From the NCBI RefSeq assembly GCF_000820005.1, contig NZ_CDBL01000069.1, forward strand, positions 352-55,757: a stretch of 55,406 nucleotides of DNA, read 5' to 3'. The notes under the pieces were generated by a model. That model had not been told where the DNA came from, did not search any database, and worked only from the letters and a program-made list of their open reading frames with translations. This DNA is from Aeromonas piscicola. GTDB lineage: Bacteria > Pseudomonadota > Gammaproteobacteria > Enterobacterales > Aeromonadaceae. This document shows, piece by piece, positions 48,435 to 55,406 of this stretch. Made by a program: the position numbers and the translations under genes. Position 1 is the first letter of the stretch; the number at the start of each line of letters is the position of its first letter.

Positions 48435-48450
48435 GATGCGTTTCCTGTTT
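48405..48450 (+). repeat. Duplicate of the tesA start region, copy A
   Basis: Direct repeat of 48566-48615 with about 85% identity and a 4-bp gap: both contain CTTGAyGACAATG, GATGGGAGTTGAA, then ATG and CGTTTCCT. In copy A the frame from ATG 48432 reads MMRFLFTRVKKWGVNP and stops, resembling the TesA beginning MTRFLFALCC. It overlaps ybbA codons on the other strand. Confidence 0.8.
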
Positions 48451-48597
48451 ACCCGGGTCAAAAAGTGGGGAGTGAACCCGTGATGTCTATCCTGCTCACC
48501 CAGGCAGTGAATGACAATGCATGCCGGGTGTTGGCATCATCACACGTATCCCCTTTGCCCGGGTCCTTGATGACAATGAATGATGGGAGTTGAATGC

Positions 48598-49197
48598 ATG
48601 ACACGTTTCCTCTTCGCCTTGTGTTGCCTGGTTTCATCGGTACAGGCCCAGACCCTGCTGGTGCTGGGCGACAGCCTGAGCGCTGGCTATCAAATGCCGG
48701 CGGAGCAGAGCTGGCCTGCCCTGCTCAATCAGAAATGGCAGCAGCAGGGCGGCGAGCACCAGCTGGTCAACGCCAGCATCAGCGGTGAGACCACACAGGG
48801 TGCCCTGACCCGCCTGCCCGCCCTGCTCAAGGAGCATCAACCGGACTGGGTGCTGATCGAACTGGGTGGCAACGACGGGCTGCGCGGGTTCGCACCTGCC
48901 ATCACCCGTGACAATCTGACCAAGATGGTGGCCTTGACCAAGGCGCAGCAGGTGAAAACCGTGCTGACCCAGATCCAGCTACCCCGCAATTACGGGGCCC
49001 GCTACCTGCGCCAGTTCGAGCAGATCTTCCCCGAGCTGGCTGCTGCCAACCAGCTGCCGCTGATGCCCTTCTTCATGGATGATATTGCGCTGCGCCCTGA
49101 ACTTATGATGAACGATGGTATCCACCCCACGGCCGCAGCCCAGCCGCAGATCCGTGACCGGGTCGCCAGCTTTATCGAGCCCCTGCTGACCCAGTAA
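48598..49197 (+). CDS. tesA: TesA: acyl-CoA thioesterase I / lysophospholipase L1
   Basis: 199 residues from ATG 48598 after GGGAG. Signal peptide MTRFLFALCCLVSSVQA|Q, hence periplasmic. SGNH-hydrolase blocks: VLGDSLSAGY with Ser26, the Gly in ASISGETTQG, LGGNDGLRG, and DGIHPT with the catalytic Asp and His. It cleaves fatty-acyl thioesters and lysophospholipids and some peptides. It is divergent from ybbA-ybbP. Confidence 0.95.
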   Translation: MTRFLFALCCLVSSVQAQTLLVLGDSLSAGYQMPAEQSWPALLNQKWQQQGGEHQLVNASISGETTQGALTRLPALLKEHQPDWVLIELGGNDGLRGFAPAITRDNLTKMVALTKAQQVKTVLTQIQLPRNYGARYLRQFEQIFPELAAANQLPLMPFFMDDIALRPELMMNDGIHPTAAAQPQIRDRVASFIEPLLTQ

Positions 49198-49237
49198 CGT
49201 CCCAATCGCATACGCAGAAAAGAGCCCTGTCGGCCCA

Positions 49238-49272
49238 AAACAAAGATCCCGCCGAGGCGGGATCTTTGTTTG
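49238..49272. terminator. Bidirectional terminator between tesA and cheV
   Basis: AAACAAAGATCCCGCC, GAG loop, GGCGGGATCTTTGTTT. Confidence 0.8.
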
Positions 49273-49280
49273 CATGAGCA

Positions 49281-50225
49281 TCAGCGTTCCAGTATCTGGC
49301 GAAGCCGCTCCTGGGCCACCCCGACCAGCAGGTCTGGCTGGAATTTGGAGATGAAGCGGTCACACCCCACCTTCTTGACCATGGCTTCGTTGAAGTTGCC
49401 ACTCAGGGAGGTATTGAGGGTGATGAAGAGATCGGACATGCGGGCATCGCTGCGGATCTCGTGGGTCAGCCGGTAGCCATCCATCTCCGGCATCTCTGCA
49501 TCCGTGATCATCAGCAGGATCTCGTCAGTCACCTTCTTGCCCGCATCGCACCACCCCTTGAGCAGATTGAGCGCCTGCAGGCCATCCTGGCACTCGATCA
49601 CTTCCAGACCCAGCTGACCCAGGGTTTCCCGCACCAGATTGCGGGCCGTGCTGGAGTCATCGACGATGAGCACCTTGCGACCATGCATCTCGGGCAGTAT
49701 CTCCCGATCCAGCACCTCTTCCGAGATGCGGATGTCATAGGTGATGATCTCGGCCAGCACCTTCTCCACGTCGATGATCTCGACGATCTGGTCGACGCCG
49801 TCCTCGGGAATGCGGGTAATGGCGGTCAGATAGTTCGCCCGCCCGGCGGAGCGCGGCGGCGGCAGTATGTCCTTCCAGGTCATGTTGACGATATGGGCCA
49901 CCTGCCCCACCAGGAAGCCCTGAATGGTACGGTTGTACTCTGTGATGATGAGGTTGGACTCGCTGTCGATGGGCATGGCGCGCATACCGATGGCGCTACG
50001 CAGGTTGATTACCGGGATCGAGGTGCCACGGATGTTGGCCACCCCGCTGATGTTGTGGTGCGCCCCCGGCATCTTGTTGAGATGGGGCAGCTTGACCACT
50101 TCCCGCACCTTGAACACGTTGATAGCAAACAGCTGTCGGGATCCCAAACGGAACATCAACAACTCCAGACGGTTCTCCCCTACCAGCTGGGTACGTTGAT
50201 CCACTGAATCCAATATGCTCGCCAT
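49281..50225 (-). CDS. cheV: Chemotaxis coupling protein CheV
   Basis: 314 residues. A CheW-like domain (about 15-160; FRLGSRQLFAINVFKVREVV, ANIRGTSIPVINL) is fused to a receiver domain (about 180-310). The receiver has acidic residues in KVLIVDDSSTARN, the phospho-Asp in MITDAEMPEMDGY, the Ser/Thr in LNTSLSG and the conserved Lys in DRFISKF. CheV couples receptors such as the one at 10186 to CheA, and its phosphorylation helps adaptation. It is a single gene. Confidence 0.96.
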   Translation of the reverse strand: MASILDSVDQRTQLVGENRLELLMFRLGSRQLFAINVFKVREVVKLPHLNKMPGAHHNISGVANIRGTSIPVINLRSAIGMRAMPIDSESNLIITEYNRTIQGFLVGQVAHIVNMTWKDILPPPRSAGRANYLTAITRIPEDGVDQIVEIIDVEKVLAEIITYDIRISEEVLDREILPEMHGRKVLIVDDSSTARNLVRETLGQLGLEVIECQDGLQALNLLKGWCDAGKKVTDEILLMITDAEMPEMDGYRLTHEIRSDARMSDLFITLNTSLSGNFNEAMVKKVGCDRFISKFQPDLLVGVAQERLRQILER

Positions 50226-50492
50226 ATAAAGCCCTTACGTCCGTTTCCCGAGTCTCGCCATAGTATAGAAGGGTCAGAATCCCAACACGACCCGTATTCT
50301 TATCCTATGTCGGCAAGATGATGACTGAACTTGATGAAAAAAAGCGAGATTCGGCTCAAGGCCGGACTCTCTTCACACTTATCAATAGCAAACTGGCCGC
50401 TCGACCGCACCCAGGGCTGCCTGTGTGGGGCACTTCCTTGATATCCGAGGCAAAAGCACCGCCATCAGCATCCATACCCCCGATAACCAGCC

Positions 50493-50522
50493 ATAAAAAA
50501 AGCGGCAGATTGCTCTGCCGCT
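50493..50522 (-). terminator. Terminator of the RTX adhesin gene
   Basis: On the minus strand AAGCGGCAGA, short loop, TCTGCCGCTT, then TTTTTATGG. Region 50226-50492 holds no gene that I can see. Confidence 0.85.
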
Positions 50523-50543
50523 TGTTGCGCTGCCCTGACGGGA

Positions 50544-53500
50544 TTACTTGTCGATATCCAGCAGATTGTTGCTCAGCATGTAGTCGATCACCTGGGAAGA
50601 GGTGGACGCCGCGCTGCCGGTGAGGCTGTCGAACGTGTGGTTCATCAGCACTATCTCCTGAGTCACCGGGGCCGTGCTGGTCTCCTTGACCTGCAAGTGC
50701 ACCCCCTCGCTGTCCTGGAACACAGAGAGCAGGCTCTTCAGATCAGTCTGGTTGTGGGAACCATCGTGATCCAGCAGATCGCTCAGATCCAGCTTGTCAC
50801 CCTCAGCCTTGGAGAAGTCGACCACGTAATCCTTGGCGATGGCGCCTGCCGTGGTATCCCCCTGCTGCCAGGTGAATATATCGGCCCCCGCATCCCCCTT
50901 GAGGATGTCGTTGCCCAGACCACCGACCAGAATGTCGTTGCCCAGACCGCCGCTCAGGGTGTCGTTGCCAGCGCCACCATACAGGGTATCGTTGCCGCTA
51001 CCACCATAGAGCTGGTCATCGCCCAGACCGCCGAGCAGCATGTCGTCACCGGCACCGCCGAACAGTATGTCGTTGCCGGCACCACCATCCAGAATGTCGT
51101 TGCCACCCTGACCGAACAGAATGTCATTACCATCCCCGCCGATCAGCACATCCGCCTTGTCATTGGTGGAGGACTGATCGAAGTCGGCTGCATGGCCCGT
51201 GATGTAGTCATGAACCTGGGCATCGGTCACAGAACCGGCACTCAGCTTGCCAGCCACGTACTGCTTGATGGCCGCGTAGCCTTCTCCGTTGATACCGGCG
51301 AAGTGAACCGCATCACCGAACAGGATATCGTCACCGGCACCGCCATCGATCCGGTCACTGCCCGGCAAGTTGTTCACCGAAGTACCCAAGATAGCGTTGG
51401 CCAGATCGTTGGCAGACACGTTGGACTGCACGATCTGGTCACTGTCAAACAGCTTCAGGGTATCGATGGAGACGTTACTGCCAATCCCGATGGCCTCCAG
51501 CGTCACACCATTGGCGAGCAGGAGTGGCAACACGGCAAGTGCATTTTGCAACGCCCAATAATTGTTGTCGTAGGAAGTCGAAATCTCGAAGGTACCGTCC
51601 CCTTGCGCCTTCAGAGTACCGATGGGCATCGAGCCCCACTTGTTGTTATTGCCCTGCGACCACTGCTGAACCCTACCATTGGCATCGATCAGAACCCTGT
51701 TGCTGCCACCTATGTTGGCGTAGAAGACTTCACCCGGCACATAGTTGTTGACGTTGACGAACGAATCGAGACGCTCGTTGGTCTTCGTATTCACGATAGG
51801 ATTGGTGTCTTCATAGTCGTAATAGGTGTTGGGGGCTCCATCGGTAATGAAGTATGCCAAGTTCTTCGAATTGGTGTTGTTCTTGGCTGTGTCGCTGTTG
51901 AACCAGTTGGAGGTAGTCTTGAGTGCATCCTCGTAGTTGGTCGCCCCACCATTCCAATAACTTCCATCCATGCTGTCGATCACTGTCTGCAGCTTGGTCA
52001 AGACATTCGGATCCTTCAGATCCACGCTGATGGACTTGTTGGCCTGACTGTCGAAGTCCACCAGGAAGATGTTGACCTTGCCCGCGCCCTCAGTTCCAGC
52101 ACTGGTCTTGAGTGTTGCAAATACCTGAGCCAGCTGGCTCTTGATGGTATTCATGGCACTGGTGCCGATACTGCCCGAGCTGTCGACCATAAAGGCGATG
52201 TTGTAGTTCTGGCCTGGCAGCACAACGCTGCCGTCCAGGTCGCCGACCACGATATTGTGCTCACTGCCGTAGACGCGGTTTTGATCGCCCGGCTCCCCTT
52301 CGGTGGGGAGGAAGTAGCTCATGCGGATCGAATCCTGATCCGATGCGCTGCTGGTCTGGTCGGTCACCACCTCCTTGGCGATGGCCTCCACCTTGAGGTC
52401 AAACTGACCCGCATTGCTGCCCGGCACCCGCAGGGTCAGACCGGTCAGCTTGACGTCCAGCGCACTCTGGTTCCAAAGGCCAGTAAGCGTCAACTTGCCA
52501 TCCGCACCGACGGTTCCCAGCGCAGTGCCGCCCTGATACAGGGTCGCACCACTCGGCATTCCGCTCAGCACCAGGCTGTCGAGCTGCTCACTGCCATCTC
52601 GATCGGCAAGGGAGGCACTGATCTCGAGGGGATAATCCACCACGCTGGGCTGTACTGCCGTCAAAGTGCCATCGGTCTGGTTAAACTGGTAGATACCGTC
52701 ATCAAACTGAACCAGCTCGATATCGTAGAGCGACTTGCTGATGGTGGTGCCATTCTCCTTCACCAGGAAGTTGAAGCCGCCATCACTTCTGCGCTCGATG
52801 ACATAGTTGGCGCGCGAGCCCATCAGTACGGCCAGGTCTGTACCTGCGCCGCCAAACAGGGTGTCACCACCCAGCCCGGCCACCAGAATGTCGTTGCCCA
52901 CGCCGCCATCAAGCGTATCGCCCGAGACAGAGTTGCCACCGACCAGCACGTCATTGCCCAGGCCACCGATGAAGTGATCACCACCACCCTTCACGCTGAC
53001 GATATAGTCGTTACCGTTGCCGCCCACCACCTGATCCGGGCTGGAGGTACTGTCGGTCAGGCTATTGGTGATGTCGAAGCTGCCCTTGTTGAAGTTGCCG
53101 CTCTGGAACGCACCGGTCGAGATACCGGACGACGGGTATTGGGTATAGAGCGGTATGCCATTGCCGGTCAGGCTGATATCCACCACAGGTTTGTCAGCCA
53201 CGGCAGCGATGTCGATCACCAGCTTGCCTGAGTTGCTCAGGTTGGCACCGTCGCTGATCTGGTAACCCAGGCTGGCGTAGTCCCCTTGCTGGTTGCCCGT
53301 GGTCGCACCGTTGCCATTGACGGCACTGGTGCTGGATTCATTGAGACCGGGTACAAAGCGCAGATGGCCACTGTCGATATCAGCGTAGGAGATGAGATCC
53401 CCCGCCTTCACGGCAATCCACTGACCGGCCGCATTGAGATACTCCAGCTTGCCATTTTGCGGCAGGGTATTGATCTGCACGCTCAGATCAGACGCGGCCT

Positions 53501-55406
53501 GATCATCGCTGGCACCAAACTGGGACCACTTCAGTACCAGCGGCGTGTCTTCCGTCCCGGCACTGTGACCACCCGTGGTCACAGGAGCACGGTCGTTGTC
53601 GATGATGGTACCCGTGCCGTTCTGGCCACCCACGGTCACCGTCAGGGTCTCGTTCGCCTCGACCAGGCGATCGTTCACAGTCGGTATGGTCACGGTAAAG
53701 CCGGATACCCCGGCCGGCACAGTGATCTTGCCGGTGGCGCTGTTGTAGGTCACCCCATTGCTGAACTGGGCTGTGCCCCAATCAAGGCTGGAAGCCGGGT
53801 TGCTACCGCTGCCCCCAATGGCGAAGTCATACTGGGTAGCCTCCTGGGTCGCGTCAGACAGGGCCACCGTATGCAGCAGATTGCCGCCTTCCACTGTGTT
53901 CTCACTGGACACCGACTGCACTATCGGAGTGAATAGTGGCTTGGTCGCGAAAGAGCCCAGGCTGGAATCGCCATCCGCATCCACCACCTTGATCTGGAAG
54001 TCGATGTCGCCGTCTCCCAGCGGCCTGGACATATTCTGGTACTGGAAGAACTCCCACTTGCCGGTGGCCGGAGTAAATTCCAGACGGAACACCAGGGTGC
54101 CATCGCTGGCCTTACCTATCAGGGTATTGGCCGACTCCATGGTGGTGGTGATCAGCTTGCCGGTGGCAGTGGTCAGCCCGGTCTCGTTGGAGCCAAGCAG
54201 CTGCATATAGCCCTTGCCATCTGCCCCCCACTGCGGAGTGACGGAGCCGGAACCGTAAGCGATGGCTGGCGCCGTGGTGGCACCGAGGAACTCGATGCTC
54301 TTCACGGTGAAGTCGCTGTTGTCGGCGTACAGACCGTTACCATTGTTGGTGGCCTTGATGACCATGGTATCGAAGCCACCCTGCTGCACCTGGAAATTGC
54401 CCGCATAGTCGCCACCCGCAGCATTGGAGCTGAAGGTCTGGGTGCCGATCAACACGCCACCGCGATAAAACTCGACCACGCCGCTCTCCAGCTCGCCACC
54501 AAACATCTGGCTGAACTTGATATTGGCGCCATAGGCAACCTTGCCCGCATCCAGCTTGATGGTGAGCTGCTCGGAAGCCGAGGTGCCATTTGCAAAGTGG
54601 CGGAAATCAACTTCGTTGGGGAGGTTGTGATTGGGCGAGCCCACGCTGGAGACCCCCAGCCCGGAGCTGGAGCCATTGACATTGGCCGTGACCAGCGCCG
54701 AGCTGGTTGACGAGGCAAAGCCCAGCGCCGTGATGCTGAAGCCTGACACGTTCAGGGTCGTCTGATTGCTGCCACTGTACTTGGTCAGATCAAACAGGCC
54801 GGTCAGGGTGTCAGGAATATTGGTCTTGATGACGGATACGGCCGCGGCATCGCCAGCGATAGGCGCATCATCCTCGACTGTGACATTCAGCTTGCCTGTG
54901 GTCGTGCCATTGCTATCGGAGACCTTGACGTCCAGCTGGAACGACAGGGAATCCTCCTGGCCCTTGACCGGGTGGTCAAGCGGCGCCTTGAGGGTCAGAT
55001 CATAGGCCCAATCGCCCTTGCCGCTGGCGTTCGGTGCGGTCAGTTTGACCTCGACCACCGCCTTGTAGCCGTCGCTTCCCAGAGTGCCGGTATAACCAAC
55101 CAGCGTCTTGCTGCCGGCATCCCAGCTCCACTTCACCTCGGCGCCACCGGAGGTCAGCCCTGCCGGTCCACCCAGTGAAACAGCCACGCTGCTGCTGTCC
55201 ACATCACCGACGGAGATAGTGCCAGACATGCTCTTGGCATCCGTGGTATCCGGGTTGCCACTGTTATCGACTATGCCGTTGGGCAAGCCCTCTTCGGAAA
55301 CAGTTGCACCATTGGAGATAGACAAGGTTGGCAAGTCATTGGTGCCGTTGATCACCACTGTCACTGTGTGCGTGGTGCCATCCACTGACTGCACGGTGAA
55401 GTTCTC
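50544..55406 (-). CDS. Giant RTX/VWA surface adhesin, C-terminal 1620 residues (5' end outside window)
   Basis: The frame is open to the right edge, so the N-terminus is missing. In order: part of a VCBS/cadherin-like repeat ([13 protein letters not shown], repeated ...VTVEDDAP), a Calx-beta-like domain (about 53600-53850, [18 protein letters not shown]), a cadherin-like segment with [13 protein letters not shown], a first block of RTX nonapeptides (about 52810-53035), a VWA domain with the MIDAS motif DSSGS near 52175, a second RTX block (about 50890-51360, [15 protein letters not shown]), and a type I secretion signal at the C-terminus ([18 protein letters not shown] ... IDYML). Such proteins leave by a TolC-type channel, fold on calcium, and often remain on the surface as biofilm or host adhesins. 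Ligand unknown. Confidence 0.93.
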   Translation of the reverse strand, partial: ENFTVQSVDGTTHTVTVVINGTNDLPTLSISNGATVSEEGLPNGIVDNSGNPDTTDAKSMSGTISVGDVDSSSVAVSLGGPAGLTSGGAEVKWSWDAGSKTLVGYTGTLGSDGYKAVVEVKLTAPNASGKGDWAYDLTLKAPLDHPVKGQEDSLSFQLDVKVSDSNGTTTGKLNVTVEDDAPIAGDAAAVSVIKTNIPDTLTGLFDLTKYSGSNQTTLNVSGFSITALGFASSTSSALVTANVNGSSSGLGVSSVGSPNHNLPNEVDFRHFANGTSASEQLTIKLDAGKVAYGANIKFSQMFGGELESGVVEFYRGGVLIGTQTFSSNAAGGDYAGNFQVQQGGFDTMVIKATNNGNGLYADNSDFTVKSIEFLGATTAPAIAYGSGSVTPQWGADGKGYMQLLGSNETGLTTATGKLITTTMESANTLIGKASDGTLVFRLEFTPATGKWEFFQYQNMSRPLGDGDIDFQIKVVDADGDSSLGSFATKPLFTPIVQSVSSENTVEGGNLLHTVALSDATQEATQYDFAIGGSGSNPASSLDWGTAQFSNGVTYNSATGKITVPAGVSGFTVTIPTVNDRLVEANETLTVTVGGQNGTGTIIDNDRAPVTTGGHSAGTEDTPLVLKWSQFGASDDQAASDLSVQINTLPQNGKLEYLNAAGQWIAVKAGDLISYADIDSGHLRFVPGLNESSTSAVNGNGATTGNQQGDYASLGYQISDGANLSNSGKLVIDIAAVADKPVVDISLTGNGIPLYTQYPSSGISTGAFQSGNFNKGSFDITNSLTDSTSSPDQVVGGNGNDYIVSVKGGGDHFIGGLGNDVLVGGNSVSGDTLDGGVGNDILVAGLGGDTLFGGAGTDLAVLMGSRANYVIERRSDGGFNFLVKENGTTISKSLYDIELVQFDDGIYQFNQTDGTLTAVQPSVVDYPLEISASLADRDGSEQLDSLVLSGMPSGATLYQGGTALGTVGADGKLTLTGLWNQSALDVKLTGLTLRVPGSNAGQFDLKVEAIAKEVVTDQTSSASDQDSIRMSYFLPTEGEPGDQNRVYGSEHNIVVGDLDGSVVLPGQNYNIAFMVDSSGSIGTSAMNTIKSQLAQVFATLKTSAGTEGAGKVNIFLVDFDSQANKSISVDLKDPNVLTKLQTVIDSMDGSYWNGGATNYEDALKTTSNWFNSDTAKNNTNSKNLAYFITDGAPNTYYDYEDTNPIVNTKTNERLDSFVNVNNYVPGEVFYANIGGSNRVLIDANGRVQQWSQGNNNKWGSMPIGTLKAQGDGTFEISTSYDNNYWALQNALAVLPLLLANGVTLEAIGIGSNVSIDTLKLFDSDQIVQSNVSANDLANAILGTSVNNLPGSDRIDGGAGDDILFGDAVHFAGINGEGYAAIKQYVAGKLSAGSVTDAQVHDYITGHAADFDQSSTNDKADVLIGGDGNDILFGQGGNDILDGGAGNDILFGGAGDDMLLGGLGDDQLYGGSGNDTLYGGAGNDTLSGGLGNDILVGGLGNDILKGDAGADIFTWQQGDTTAGAIAKDYVVDFSKAEGDKLDLSDLLDHDGSHNQTDLKSLLSVFQDSEGVHLQVKETSTAPVTQEIVLMNHTFDSLTGSAASTSSQVIDYMLSNNLLDIDK

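Noticed and set aside
50637..53231. 864-codon open frame opposite the RTX adhesin
   Set aside because: Its repeats only mirror the RTX nonapeptide coding on the other strand.

Overview
The window is about 55 kb of a GC-rich (about 60%) gammaproteobacterial chromosome, most likely Aeromonas. The evidence is: a 425-residue prolyl aminopeptidase of the Aeromonas sobria type with its catalytic serine at residue 146; an ExeM-like nuclease ending in a GlyGly-CTERM tail; a large secreted GH18 chitinase; a TonB-plus-TPR gene pair; clusters of identical tRNA-Ala(GGC) and tRNA-Gly(GCC) genes; and an Enterobacteria/Vibrio-like order of housekeeping genes (orn/rsgA/psd, trmB/yggL, tesA/ybbA/ybbP). I see no insertion sequence, prophage or CRISPR array. 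The species is not determinable from what I can do by eye.

Layout. 1-1550: the end of a tonB gene and a TPR protein. 1875-7552: a divergent pair of secreted enzymes, a chitinase and an extracellular nuclease, separated by about 500 bp that holds two palindromes. 7691-8258: five tRNA-Ala genes. 8496-9911: gltX. 10186-13525: a chemoreceptor, an OapA/YtfB-like LysM protein and a cold-shock gene with a long leader. 13885-14728: seven intact tRNA-Gly genes and one broken copy. 14918-19125: orn, divergent from rsgA-psd and three small genes, then a lipoprotein. 19297-21696: a c-di-GMP phosphodiesterase and rraB. 22119-24395: an InhA/PrtV-like M6 protease. 24592-24748: tRNA-Phe and tRNA-Asn. 25203-30103: choline uptake and oxidation (BCCT transporter, betA, betB) with a decayed betI. 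30605-35544: prolyl aminopeptidase and a fused, ABCC-like ABC exporter. 35598-39537: small lipoprotein, ynjE, glsA, yggL, trmB. 39888-45179: M28 peptidase lipoprotein, aminotransferase, a broken CSS-EAL gene and a TIGR01777 epimerase. 45265-49197: ybbP-ybbA divergent from tesA. 49281-50225: cheV. 50544-55406: the C-terminal part of a giant RTX/VWA adhesin that runs off the right edge.

How the genes fit together. Several products work outside the cell or on the surface (chitinase, nuclease, M6 protease, RTX adhesin), which suits an aquatic opportunist degrading polymers. Signalling genes (chemoreceptor, CheV, one intact phosphodiesterase and one interrupted by a stop codon) control motility and attachment. 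The bet genes make glycine betaine from choline for osmoprotection.

The most notable observations are signs of recent change. betI is reduced to its two ends, with the middle deleted. A CSS-motif EAL gene is split by one in-frame TAA. The translation start of trmB lies in a 45-bp tandem repeat. The start region of tesA is duplicated over the start of ybbA. The tRNA arrays show exact internal duplications and a tRNA-Gly remnant. I did not find a clearly new multi-gene defence or mobile system.
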